64,000 bases of DNA from Mucilaginibacter sp. KACC 22773. GTDB lineage: Bacteria > Bacteroidota > Bacteroidia > Sphingobacteriales > Sphingobacteriaceae. A model generated the notes under the pieces. The model was not told the DNA's origin. It ran no database searches and saw nothing but the letters and a program-made list of their open reading frames with translations. Below are positions 46,201 to 54,084 of this stretch, one piece after another. Numbering within the stretch: the first letter of the stretch is position 1; the number at the start of each line of letters is the position of its first letter. The DNA lies in contig NZ_CP117883.1 of the NCBI RefSeq assembly GCF_028736215.1, forward strand, positions 7,316,001 through 7,380,000, read 5' to 3'. Position numbers and translations under genes: made by a program.

Positions 46201-47137
46201 TGAGGGAGAATAGCGAGCCAAATAGTACCGGGATGAGGATAATGATGGGCGCCCTTTTTTTGCGAAAGTACAAGCCTAAAAACAAAATGAGTACAACAAC
46301 GGTAGCGCCTTGCGTAAGCGCGGTGTCCCGCCTTAGCTGCTGTGCGTTACCATAATACACCGCCGCCGATCCAAAGTAGGTTGCAGTCGCGATGCGTTTT
46401 GGCCTGTTGCCCAGGCTGTCAATTAGTTTATCTAAGCCCTTTATCAGTACCGAGTTTTTGGCTGTATTATTTGGCGGGTAAGCCGGGGTGATAAACATCA
46501 ACAGATTTTTATGATCCTTGGTTACCACGTAATTATCGTACAGTTCAAAATTCTTATCGTACTGTAGCTGCTGCAGTTTTTTAAGGCCGATAAAGGAGAT
46601 GCCTACCGGGTCGTTACTAATAATGCTTTTGAGCGCTATGCCCGCCGGTGATGTAAGCGTGCGGTAATCATAAGCCAGTGTTTGCTTAATTTTTGCCGGG
46701 GTGATGAGTGTATCAATGGTTTTATAGTCCTTTTCCGTTAAATAAACAGGTAAACGCTGGCTGATGGTACCAAACAATTTCATCACCACATCATCATCTA
46801 CCTTAAAATTGGCCTTGCCTATATAATCTTTAAATTTTGGCCCCACTGCGGCGGCAAATTCATCGGCGTAAGCAACCAGGCTATCGGGGTTGGCTGTGGC
46901 AGTGCTATCTTTAAGCGATACCATGATCACCAGCTTATCCAGGAACTTGGAGTTTTGAAAAACCTCGTTGAGCTTGGCAATCTTTTTATCTTTTGGGATA
47001 ACCTTACTGATATCTTCTTCAAACCTTACCCGCGACGCAAAATATCCCATCACCAAAAAGCAGGCAGCAAATACTGTATAAAAAACAAGCTTGTGTTTGG
47101 CAAAGTAATGATATATCAGGATCAGGCCTTTTTCCAT
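43280..47137 (-). CDS. Trifunctional fusion: MMPL/RND-type exporter, PlsC-like acyltransferase, SAM methyltransferase
   Basis: 1285 residues in one frame. Residues about 1-830 are an MMPL-type exporter with 11-12 membrane helices and two large periplasmic loops (FEEDISKVIPKDKK start; GLGDDYSLYIMDG in the second half). Residues about 870-1070 are a PlsC-like acyltransferase with NHQSFLD (HxxxxD, about 899) and FPEGTRS (about 970). Residues about 1090-1285 are a class I methyltransferase with LDIGCGYGF (about 1112). Separate genes for these activities occur in aryl polyene and flexirubin clusters. Here acylation, methylation and export of one product are joined in one protein. Four bases separate it from the oxidoreductase gene. 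Confidence 0.87.
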   Translation of the reverse strand: MEKGLILIYHYFAKHKLVFYTVFAACFLVMGYFASRVRFEEDISKVIPKDKKIAKLNEVFQNSKFLDKLVIMVSLKDSTATANPDSLVAYADEFAAAVGPKFKDYIGKANFKVDDDVVMKLFGTISQRLPVYLTEKDYKTIDTLITPAKIKQTLAYDYRTLTSPAGIALKSIISNDPVGISFIGLKKLQQLQYDKNFELYDNYVVTKDHKNLLMFITPAYPPNNTAKNSVLIKGLDKLIDSLGNRPKRIATATYFGSAAVYYGNAQQLRRDTALTQGATVVVLILFLGLYFRKKRAPIIILIPVLFGSLFSLTAIYFLKGSISVIALGTGSVVLGIAINYSLHVFNHYRHTKSVEQVIKDLVMPLTVGSFTTIGGFLCLEFVESEMLKDLGLFAAFSLIGASICSLVFLPQFISTKKEQENHTFTQLSWIDKLASFNPEYNKYIVIGIILLTGVFFYKANDVTFEFDVAKMNYMPPALQQSQNKLNKINQYALQSVYLVSEGKTLDRALINNEKLAGQIEKLKAQGIVKKSSDVSSFIISDSLQKERVNRWNTYWTTEKKQQLFATLESEGKLKGFSVSAFEKFKALLNKNFSHTNDEDVAEIRKSFLDNFINEYPSHSTVVTLIQTSPDKKAAIYKAFENDPNVTVIDKQYLTNKLVEIINADFTKIAVMSSLLVFVVLLLTYGRMELALVSFIPMAISWIWILGLMGIFGIGFNIVNIIISALIFGLGDDYSLYIMDGLLQEYKTGKKVLSSYKSSIFLSAITTITGLGVLIFARHPALRSIAAISIIGIVCVVIMSQILIPFLFNILIKNRAAKKRFPWTISGFVISIFAFTYFVTGCLILSALGFIFRLNPFSKEKGKLVYHAILARFSWSMIYIMGNVKKEIINKQLADFKNPAVIIANHQSFLDILILVMLNPRLILFTNNWVWNSPVFGAVVRMADYFPVAQGTEESIDVLADRVKKGYSIVIFPEGTRSVDGEIKRFHKGAFYLAEALKMDIQPILIHGTGYCMTKGDFLLKNGKITLKYLPRIKPADTNFGTGYAERTKAISKYFKAEFKQLGAEIQQPRYYREQLIYNYLYKGPVLEWYMRIKIRLEKNYQQFHDLLPAKGKMLDIGCGYGFMPYMLHFAAPQREFTGIDYDEDKIEAANNNFSKDTQIKFEHADVLSFEFEKYDAIIIADMLHYMQPDEQKLIIERCIHSLNEGGKLIIRDGNKDLKEKHRGTELTEFFSTRFIKFNKASRGLSFLSAQLVEDIAAANSMSCKIIDETKFTSNIIFVIEYKNRD

Positions 47138-47149
47138 TTAAATGGGCGA

Positions 47150-48337
47150 CTATAATGCAGCAGGTGATTTTTTTAGCAGTTTTAACAGGGCATAAGTTAC
47201 CAGCCCCACTGTAAGCGAAGCTACTACGGCAAGCGTTAAACTGCCATAAATATACTGCTCTAAATGCGCGCTGATAGATTTAAAAGAGATATCCGAACTG
47301 AAGGCGATATTGGCAACCTTGTCGCCCATCCAATACTCGCCCGCTTTATAGCTTAAAAACAGGACGACCGGGATCATGGGCGGGATACTGATATGTGCCG
47401 AGAACACTACCAGCGCCTTGTTTAGTTTAAATATAATAGAAAGGAATATGGCCACTGCAAGTTGAAAGCCCCAGATGGGCACTATCCCCATAAAAATGCC
47501 AAAGCCGATAGAGAGGGCTTTGGTTTCGTCCGAATCGTTGGGATTGTACAGGGTGGCTAATATTTTTTTACGGCCTTTTTTTTTAAATAAATCGCGGAAG
47601 AAGTTGCGCGGCTTAATCCAGGCAAAGGCTATGACTACCAAAAAGGCATTCAACACGCCCACCCGCGAAAAATCGGTAAAGGGACGGAAGTGTGATACCC
47701 GGGTTTCTTTAGGGGCATAGTAAACCGTAACCGGTACCGAATCCATATGAACGCCCCGCCAAACGGCCCGAACAATCACTTCTATCTCAAACTCGTATTT
47801 AACGGTGTAAAACTTCATGCCTTCCAGCAGATATAAGGGGTACAGCCTGAAACCCGATTGCGTATCGGGGCAATGAATGCCGGTTTCTACCCAAAACCAA
47901 AAGTTGGAGAACTTGTGGCCGAAGCTGCTTTTACCCGGCACGGCCGCCTGGTCCATATTGCGGGAGCCTATGATAATGGCATCGCGTACATCTTCCAGTT
48001 TATTTAAAAAGGTGGGGATATCTTTGGCAAAGTGCTGCCCGTCCGAGTCGATGGTTAGGGCATATTGGTAACCCTTTTCCATCGCGTAAGCAAATGCCTG
48101 GCGTAATGCCCAGCCTTTACCCACATTTTGTGGATAGCTGATGAGCTGAACCTGCGGGAATGATTTTACAATATCTTCGGTATTATCTGTAGAGCCATCG
48201 TTAACTACGACGATGTGGTTGCTGTAGGCGGCCACATCGGTAATTACACTGGCCAGGGTAAGGTGGTTATTATACGTAGGGATGATGACACATACCCGCA
48301 ACTCTTCAAACCGTTTATTGATACCCTCAAATTCCAT
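47150..48337 (-). CDS. Glycosyltransferase family 2 with C-terminal DUF2062 membrane domain
   Basis: 395 residues. GT2 domain (about 10-235) with VIIPTYNN, VVNDGSTD, DSDGQHF and GSR motifs, followed by a DUF2062 membrane domain (about 255-390, IGFGIFMGIVPIWGFQ). GT2-DUF2062 proteins are found in flexirubin- and aryl polyene-type loci (from general knowledge). First gene of the operon; the ATG gives MEFEGINKRFEE. It probably transfers a sugar or similar group to the lipid-like product at the inner membrane. Confidence 0.87.
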   Translation of the reverse strand: MEFEGINKRFEELRVCVIIPTYNNHLTLASVITDVAAYSNHIVVVNDGSTDNTEDIVKSFPQVQLISYPQNVGKGWALRQAFAYAMEKGYQYALTIDSDGQHFAKDIPTFLNKLEDVRDAIIIGSRNMDQAAVPGKSSFGHKFSNFWFWVETGIHCPDTQSGFRLYPLYLLEGMKFYTVKYEFEIEVIVRAVWRGVHMDSVPVTVYYAPKETRVSHFRPFTDFSRVGVLNAFLVVIAFAWIKPRNFFRDLFKKKGRKKILATLYNPNDSDETKALSIGFGIFMGIVPIWGFQLAVAIFLSIIFKLNKALVVFSAHISIPPMIPVVLFLSYKAGEYWMGDKVANIAFSSDISFKSISAHLEQYIYGSLTLAVVASLTVGLVTYALLKLLKKSPAAL

Positions 48338-48386
48338 TAATTGCCCCTGATCTATAATAAATTCAACACAACATTTTTATACATAA

Positions 48387-48394
48387 CAAAATTA
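48387..48394 (-). promoter_or_regulatory. Possible -7 box of the lipid operon
   Basis: TAATTTTG on the minus strand fits TAnnTTTG and would give a leader of about 45 bases. A TTTG lies upstream but only 13 bases away, too close for the usual spacing. Confidence 0.35.
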
Positions 48395-48593
48395 GTGTTA
48401 ATGCTGACAAACCAATTAAATACTTTCAAATTAATGAAACCGGAACTTTTTATTAACATATAAGCCCGCTACATACGCGCTGATTAATATTCAGAAACAT
48501 ATATGATGTACAGCTAAAATCGGCATTATATAATTATATTTTTTTCGGCACGACGCTTGTGTCATATATTATGAATACTTAATAATAAGCAAA

Positions 48594-48983
48594 ATGAAAA
48601 TTCTTTTAACCATGATATCATTGAGCGCCCTGTTAAGCGGTTGCCAAAACGAAAGCGGGAACCCACCTGTAGATATTGAAACAACCGGCGGGTTAAACGG
48701 AGTTGAAATTGTAGAAACCAGTGATAAATATGATGTTACCGAGGGCCTGTATTATGTGCACGCCACTATAAAAACAACTGGTAAACAAGTATTTAGAAAT
48801 GTTTATGTATGTGCTACCTATTATAATGCCATGGGGCATGTAGTAGCCAAATCAAAAGGCGAAGCCGATTTGGTATTAAACCCGGGCGATAAGGACGTTG
48901 TTGAAACGGCCTGTTTTTTCCCAACATCATCAGATATGCCTACCCGGGTGGTGTTAACTACCGAAGAAGAGTACCCAAAGTAA
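48594..48983 (+). CDS. Small lipoprotein with a FxLYD-like beta-sandwich
   Basis: 129 residues. Lipoprotein signal MKILLTMISLSALLSGC with the lipidated Cys17. The mature part (YYVHATIKTTGKQVF, VYVCATYYNAMGHVVA, VLNPGDKDVVETACFF) looks like a FxLYD/DUF3426-type beta-sandwich. Unknown role. Divergent from the lipid operon. A terminator follows. Confidence 0.7.
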   Translation: MKILLTMISLSALLSGCQNESGNPPVDIETTGGLNGVEIVETSDKYDVTEGLYYVHATIKTTGKQVFRNVYVCATYYNAMGHVVAKSKGEADLVLNPGDKDVVETACFFPTSSDMPTRVVLTTEEEYPK

Positions 48984-49023
48984 TTTTATCGGCTGGGATT
49001 TAAGGAGGCAGCCCGGGGCATTC

Positions 49024-49047
49024 CGGGGAACAGAAGCCCCGTTTTTT
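49024..49047 (+). terminator. Intrinsic terminator after the small lipoprotein gene
   Basis: CGGGG (49024-49028), loop AACAGAAG, CCCCG (49037-49041), then six T. Confidence 0.65.
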
Positions 49048-49177
49048 GTAGACACGCATCACATGTGTTTGCCCGAAAATATTCGATATTCTGGGGAAAC
49101 ATCATGATACGCTTCACCACCCGGAATGGCTTCTTGTTAATATCATTCTGTATATTAGTGCCTCGTAATACAATATA

Positions 49178-49759
49178 GTGTCTATCAACAAACTTCTTTC
49201 CTGTTTCGATAAATACCTGCCCCTTAATGCGGAAGAAAAGGCCGACCTTGCCCAACGGGTAACCGAACGGAAAATTAAACGTCGCCAATTCATTCTGCAG
49301 GAAAACGACATTTGCAGACATTACACCTTTGTTGCCGAAGGCTGTTTTAAAAAATTCCAGGTTGATAAAAAAGGGACTGAGCATAACCTGCAGTTTGCTG
49401 CTGAAGGCGATTGGCTAATGGAGATTGATAGTTTTTATTTTGAAAAACCAAGCCGCGTTTATATTGAGGCCATTGAGCCGGCTGTTATTTACCAGTTAAA
49501 CAAGGCCAACCTGTTTTACCTGTTCACCAACAACCCCAAATTCGACAGAAATTTCAGGGTAATTATGGAGAATCGTTTTGTTGAGCAGGAAAACCGCATC
49601 CTGCAAACCATCAGCTCAACAGCCGAAGAGCGCTACCTGTCGTTCATTAAACAATACCCCCATTTATACCAGCGCCTGCCAGGCACGCAGATAGCATCGT
49701 ACCTGGGCATTACCCCCGAGTTTTTGAGCAAGGTGCGTAAAGATATCGCCAAAAAATAA
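49178..49759 (+). CDS. Crp/Fnr family transcriptional regulator
   Basis: 193 residues with a GTG start (MSINKLLSCFDKYLPLNAEEK). Cyclic-nucleotide-binding-like sensor domain (about 20-125) with FILQENDICRHYTFVAEGCFKKF, and a short C-terminal helix-turn-helix (PGTQIASYLGITPEFLSKVRK). The ligand is unknown. The adjacent oxidoreductase gene, 145 bases downstream, is a likely target. Confidence 0.82.
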   Translation: MSINKLLSCFDKYLPLNAEEKADLAQRVTERKIKRRQFILQENDICRHYTFVAEGCFKKFQVDKKGTEHNLQFAAEGDWLMEIDSFYFEKPSRVYIEAIEPAVIYQLNKANLFYLFTNNPKFDRNFRVIMENRFVEQENRILQTISSTAEERYLSFIKQYPHLYQRLPGTQIASYLGITPEFLSKVRKDIAKK

Positions 49760-49904
49760 CGGCATGCTTAAACTACATTAAGGGTGTTTCTTAAGCTACC
49801 TTATAGGTAATTAACCGTGTATACCGCCACCTTTGTGCAACAAAAGCAACGAAGTTACCAGGACAAGTATTGGCATTTAAACGCCCCTAAAAACTAACAG
49901 CAAC

Positions 49905-50873
49905 ATGAAAGCAGCAGTAACCCCACAACCCGGCATGCCCGGAGTTATCCAGATACAGGACTTACCTATACCGGCGGCAAAAGAAGGCTGGGTATTAATT
50001 AAAATAAAAGCTTTCGGCTTAAACCGGTCGGAGTTGTTTACACGGCAGGGCCACTCGCCGGGTGTTATGTTCCCGCGCGTACAGGGTATTGAATGTGTGG
50101 GCGAGGTGGAGCATGATCCATCGGGTACATACCAGAAAGGCCAGAAAGTAGCAGCCATCATGGGCGGCATGGGCCGCGAATTTGATGGAGGATATGCCGA
50201 ATACACCCTTGTTCCCCAAACCATCGTTTTTCCGTTTGAAAGCGATATGCCCTGGGCAGTGCTTGGAGCAATCCCCGAAATGTTCCAGACCGTATCGGGT
50301 TCGTTGAATGAAGCATTGGAAATAAAAACAGGCGAAACACTGCTTATTCGGGGAGGCACGTCCTCAATTGGCATGCTGGCCTGCCAGCTGGCGAAAAGCA
50401 TGGGACTGACGGTGGTTTCAACTACCAGGGATGAAGCTAAAGTTGTCCACCTTAAAAAAAATGGCGCCGATTATATGATCATCGACGATGGCGATGTTAA
50501 TTCAAAACTTCGGCAAATAATCCCGCAGGGTGTTGATAAAGTGTTGGAACTGGTGGGTGTCGCAAGCCTTAAAGACTCGCTTAAATGCATCAGGCCCAAG
50601 GGTATAGTTTGCATGACCGGCATATTGGGCGGCAGCTGGACGATGAACGAATTTACTCCCATGGGCGATATTCCGTCATTGGGCCACCTCACGGTTTACA
50701 TGGGCGATGCCGCCAACCTGCATAAAGACCATTTGCAGCAATTTATTGATGCCGTGGCCGACGGAACAATTAAGCTCAACATTGATAAGGTGTTTAACCT
50801 TAACCAGGTTGCCGAAGCGCATACCTATATGGAAAGTAACCAGGCTAAAGGAAAAATAGTGGTAGAAATTTAA
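49905..50873 (+). CDS. Zinc-type alcohol dehydrogenase / quinone oxidoreductase-like (MDR)
   Basis: 322 residues. Medium-chain dehydrogenase of the quinone reductase branch: FGLNRSELFTRQG, a Rossmann site GGTSSIGMLACQLAK and a C-terminal AHTYMESNQAKGKIVVE. Probable NADPH-dependent reductase of small reactive carbonyls or quinones. Sits between two Crp/Fnr genes. Zinc ligands of true alcohol dehydrogenases are not seen. Confidence 0.87.
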   Translation: MKAAVTPQPGMPGVIQIQDLPIPAAKEGWVLIKIKAFGLNRSELFTRQGHSPGVMFPRVQGIECVGEVEHDPSGTYQKGQKVAAIMGGMGREFDGGYAEYTLVPQTIVFPFESDMPWAVLGAIPEMFQTVSGSLNEALEIKTGETLLIRGGTSSIGMLACQLAKSMGLTVVSTTRDEAKVVHLKKNGADYMIIDDGDVNSKLRQIIPQGVDKVLELVGVASLKDSLKCIRPKGIVCMTGILGGSWTMNEFTPMGDIPSLGHLTVYMGDAANLHKDHLQQFIDAVADGTIKLNIDKVFNLNQVAEAHTYMESNQAKGKIVVEI

Positions 50874-50940
50874 AAGTGATGTGGCTGTAAAACAGGCCGA
50901 TAATTGTAAATTAGATGGCATGTTTTAACCTAAAACTTTT

Positions 50941-51570
50941 ATGAGTAACACCAGCGATTTCCTTGCCAAAATCCCATTTTTTTACGAGCCTGAATTTAAG
51001 GCGGAGTTGATGGAGCATGCCAAAGTGGTAAGCTTTAATAAGGGCGATGTTATTGTGCGCGACGGGCAGTATGTAAAGTTTTTGCCTATTGTTATTAAAG
51101 GCGCAATCAGGGTATTTCAGCAAAAGGAGGATAGGGAATTTCTACTTTATTATGTGAAGGCCGAAGAAACCTGTACCATGTCGCTTGCCGCAGCCTATTT
51201 TAATAACAAAAGCACATCGCACGGAGTAGTTACCGAACCAACGGAGGTGCTCATATTCCCGGCCGGTTTGATAGATCAGTGGCAGCTTAAATATCCGTCA
51301 TGGAACAGGTACGTGATGAATATTTTCAGGAAGCGGTATGATGAATTGATCAGCAATTTTGAGGTGACCGTGTTTGAGCATATTGATGTGCGGGTGATGG
51401 AATACTTAAAAAACCGGGCGCGAAATGAAGGCAGCAATTCGGTTCATTTTTCGCACCGGCAACTGGCTGATGAACTGGGTACAACCAGGGTGGTAATATC
51501 GCGGATATTAAAGGAGTTTGAACGGCAGCAAAAAATAAAACTGTACCGTGGCCGAATAGATATGCTTTAA
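50941..51570 (+). CDS. Crp/Fnr family transcriptional regulator
   Basis: 209 residues. Sensor beta-roll (about 15-120, FNKGDVIVRDGQYVKFLPIVIKG in part), dimer helix (about 125-150) and a winged helix-turn-helix (SHRQLADELGTTRVVISRIL, about 168-187). More complete in DNA-binding part than its neighbour at 49178. It may control the oxidoreductase or the DUF1059 gene beside it. Confidence 0.87.
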   Translation: MSNTSDFLAKIPFFYEPEFKAELMEHAKVVSFNKGDVIVRDGQYVKFLPIVIKGAIRVFQQKEDREFLLYYVKAEETCTMSLAAAYFNNKSTSHGVVTEPTEVLIFPAGLIDQWQLKYPSWNRYVMNIFRKRYDELISNFEVTVFEHIDVRVMEYLKNRARNEGSNSVHFSHRQLADELGTTRVVISRILKEFERQQKIKLYRGRIDML

Positions 51571-51625
51571 AAATAAATTTTTGCCTGTGTATCTTTTGAT
51601 ACCGTTTTGAGGGGCCGGGCGCTTG

Positions 51626-51633
51626 TAGTTTTG
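51626..51633 (+). promoter_or_regulatory. -7 box of the DUF1059 gene
   Basis: TAGTTTTG fits TAnnTTTG. TTTG elements lie 16 and 27 bases upstream, neither at ideal spacing. The leader would be about 34-40 bases. Confidence 0.4.
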
Positions 51634-51672
51634 GTTTATAATAAATAATCACTCTTTAAAACAATCAAAATT

Positions 51673-51843
51673 ATGAAAACGCTACACTGTGCCGATGCCG
51701 GCTTTACCTGCGATGCTGTTGTAACCGCAAACACGGAAGAAGAAGTATTAACCATTGCTGCCGAGCATGCCCGCACTGTTCACGGTACCGAGGTTACACC
51801 CGAAATGGCCGAGCAGATAAAAACACTCATCAAAGAGGCTTAA
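51673..51843 (+). CDS. DUF1059 small protein
   Basis: 56 residues (MKTLHCADAGFTCDAVVTA ... IKTLIKEA). The pattern LHCADAGFTCDAVV followed by an EEEVLTIAAEHARTVHG helix is the DUF1059 signature. Function unknown; family members are often near stress or redox genes. It follows a Crp/Fnr gene that may regulate it. Confidence 0.8.
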   Translation: MKTLHCADAGFTCDAVVTANTEEEVLTIAAEHARTVHGTEVTPEMAEQIKTLIKEA

Positions 51844-51875
51844 CAGGGTACACTATTGTTGATACATACCCTGTT
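51842..51875 (+). terminator. Hairpin after the DUF1059 gene
   Basis: AACAGGGTA (51842-51850) and TACCCTGTT (51867-51875), nine perfect pairs, 16-base loop. No T run follows, so termination is uncertain. Confidence 0.35.
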
Positions 51876-51972
51876 AGGGCAGACAACCCGTTCGGGGTAT
51901 TATTTTTTTTGCGCCGGGCGCTTAAAAATCAAGCAATTATCGATATTGCATGTAAATAAAACCCCTGGGCAA

Positions 51973-53181
51973 ATGAAAAACTCTCCTGCGGCAACAGAAA
52001 CTGCGAAAATCGGCGGCAGCCGGCTAATTTCGGTTGATGCCTACCGTGGCTTTGTGATGTTGCTGATGATGGGCGAGGCGCTATCATTTAAGGAAGTTTA
52101 TAGCAAGCTGCCCGGAAGTACGTTTTGGAGTGTTCTGGCCTTTAACCAGGATCACGTTGCCTGGGCCGGTTGTTCGCTGCATGATATGATCCAGCCGTCG
52201 TTTTCATTTTTGGTTGGCCTTGCTTTGCCTTTTTCAATAGCCGGCCGCATGGCTAAAGGCGATAAGTTCTCCGAATTGTTAAAGCATGCTTTGCTGCGCT
52301 CGGTTATACTTATTGCCCTGGGCATTTTTTTGCGTTCCATGTGGTCTAAACAAACGTATTTTACTTTCGAAGATACCCTGACCCAGATAGGCCTGGGATA
52401 CACCTTCCTTTTTTTACTGGGATTTTGCAGGCAGCGGATACAAATTATTGCGCTCGTTGTAATTCTTGTAGGGTATTGGGCGGCTTTTGCAGCATACCCT
52501 TTGCCGGGCGGTGGTTTTGATTACGCGGCGGCAGGTGTACCCCCAAACTGGGAACATAATTTTACAGGCTTTGCCGCCCACTGGAACAAAAACACCAACC
52601 TAGCCTGGGCCTTTGATCGCTGGTTTTTAAACCTGTTCCCTCGCGAGTCCGTCTTTACTCACAATAATGGGGGCTATGCCACCCTAAGCTTTATACCAAC
52701 CCTTGGCACCATGATTATTGGCTTGCTGGCCGGCAACCAACTGCGTAAAGGAACCGCTCCGTTTGTTTTGGTGCGCCGCTTTGTGTTAACCGGGATTGGT
52801 TTTATAGCCATTGCGACCTTATTACATTTTACAGGTATCGCGCCCATTGTAAAGCGCATCTGGACACCCGGCTGGGTATTGTTTAGCGGCGGATGCTGCT
52901 TTTTATTGCTATCCTTTTTTTACGGTGTTATTGATGCGGCGGGGCATAAAAAATGGCCGCTGTTGCTGGTAATGATAGGCACAAACTCCATAGCAGCCTA
53001 CGTGCTGGCCGATGGTTTTGGCTCCTTTATCCGCGAGAGTTTATACATCCACCTGGGCCGTAACTATGATATGATTTTTGGCGATGCTTACAGTACACTC
53101 ATTAAAGGCGCGCTTGTGCTGGCAATACAATGGCTTATCCTGTTTTGGATGTATCGTAAAAAAATATTCATTAAAATTTAA
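51973..53181 (+). CDS. Membrane acyltransferase-like protein (DUF5009 / HGSNAT-like)
   Basis: 402 residues from the ATG at 51973 (MKNSPAATETAKIGGSR); the frame opens 39 codons earlier, but those codons cover a hairpin and look non-coding. About ten membrane helices. The start of the membrane part, SVDAYRGFVMLLMMGEAL, is the signature of heparan-alpha-glucosaminide N-acetyltransferase-like proteins. A histidine in the loop before helix 2 may be the acyl carrier. Probably moves acetyl groups across the membrane onto a sugar. Confidence 0.78.
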   Translation: MKNSPAATETAKIGGSRLISVDAYRGFVMLLMMGEALSFKEVYSKLPGSTFWSVLAFNQDHVAWAGCSLHDMIQPSFSFLVGLALPFSIAGRMAKGDKFSELLKHALLRSVILIALGIFLRSMWSKQTYFTFEDTLTQIGLGYTFLFLLGFCRQRIQIIALVVILVGYWAAFAAYPLPGGGFDYAAAGVPPNWEHNFTGFAAHWNKNTNLAWAFDRWFLNLFPRESVFTHNNGGYATLSFIPTLGTMIIGLLAGNQLRKGTAPFVLVRRFVLTGIGFIAIATLLHFTGIAPIVKRIWTPGWVLFSGGCCFLLLSFFYGVIDAAGHKKWPLLLVMIGTNSIAAYVLADGFGSFIRESLYIHLGRNYDMIFGDAYSTLIKGALVLAIQWLILFWMYRKKIFIKI

Positions 53182-53206
53182 GGCAGGATTTCGGTAGGTG
53201 CCCGTG

Positions 53207-53893
53207 TTAATAAAACTCCTGCATGCACTGTGCGTAAGTAGCCCCAATGGGAATGCTGTGCTCATTGATATTAATTTGGGCCCTGTCAAACCGGCTGATT
53301 TTATCGCGGGCAACTATAAAAGCCCGATGCGTGCGGATAAACTTTTTGGCCGGGAGCATCAGCAACATATCGGTAATGGTTATCCGGGTGCTTAATGTGC
53401 TATCGCCCTGCAGGTATATTTTGGTATAGTTGCCGGCAGCCTCTATAAACAGGATTTCATTCAGCTTAACTTTAATTTGCTCATAACCGTCTTTTATAAA
53501 TACAGACGTCACCTCGTCGGTGCTGCCGGGCTTGTTGCGTAACACATACAGCTCATGGGCTTTATTGCAGGCCTTTAAAAAGCGCGGCAGCGAAAAAGGT
53601 TTTAGCAGGTAATCAATGGCATCCAGTTCAAAGCTTTTTACGGCATGTTCAGAGTACGCTGTTGTGAAAATAACCATCGGCGGGTTGGCAATGCTGCTTA
53701 AAAAATCAATTCCGCTGATGTCGGGCATTTTAATATCAAGGAATATTAAATCTGTTTTATTTTTTTGCAGGTAGGTCAGCGCGTCAAATGCGTTGGTAAA
53801 CGTTTCTGCCAACTCAATAAACGGCACTTTGGCTGCATGCGATTTTACTACGTCGAGCGCTATGGGTTCATCATCAATGGCAATGGCTATCAT
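53207..53893 (-). CDS. LytTR-type response regulator
   Basis: 228 residues. Receiver domain (1-120) with acidic pocket D7/D8, phosphoacceptor D53 in FLDIKMPD, T78 and K98 of LLKPF. LytTR DNA-binding domain from about 130 (IKDGYEQIKVKLNEILFIEAAGNYTKIY in part, and FIRTHRAFIVARDKI). Probably works with the LytS-like kinase encoded just upstream. The gap between them holds a 79-base tandem duplication. Confidence 0.92.
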   Translation of the reverse strand: MIAIAIDDEPIALDVVKSHAAKVPFIELAETFTNAFDALTYLQKNKTDLIFLDIKMPDISGIDFLSSIANPPMVIFTTAYSEHAVKSFELDAIDYLLKPFSLPRFLKACNKAHELYVLRNKPGSTDEVTSVFIKDGYEQIKVKLNEILFIEAAGNYTKIYLQGDSTLSTRITITDMLLMLPAKKFIRTHRAFIVARDKISRFDRAQININEHSIPIGATYAQCMQEFY

Positions 53894-53909
53894 CCTTTAA
53901 AATTAATTA

Positions 53910-54067
53910 TTATATGGAAGCTAAAAGCAGAATGCACAAAGCACAAAGCTAACATATTGATTTTCTGTTTGATAAAAGGATTAAATCATTATATGGAAGC
54001 TAAAAGCAGAATGCACAAAGCCTAAAGCTAACATATTGATTTTCTGTTTGATAAAAGGATTAAAGTA
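53910..54067. repeat. 79-bp tandem duplication between kinase and regulator genes
   Basis: Two consecutive units (about 53910-53988 and 53989-54067) with the landmarks ATATGGAAGCTAAAAGCAG and TATTGATTTTCTGTTTG, 79 bases apart. They differ at only two positions near the centre (CACAAAGC against CCTAAAGC) in the part I compared. Confidence 0.88.
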
Positions 54068-54084
54068 AGATTAATTAGTAAATT

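Noticed and set aside
48986..49384. 132-residue minus-strand frame across the lipoprotein terminator and the start of the Crp gene
   Set aside because: Overlaps a terminator and a Crp/Fnr gene on the other strand; no domain seen.
49877..50401. 174-residue minus-strand frame
   Set aside because: Antisense to the well-supported MDR oxidoreductase.
53910..54067. Insertion-sequence target duplication
   Set aside because: The copies are directly adjacent with no element between them; a simple tandem duplication explains it.
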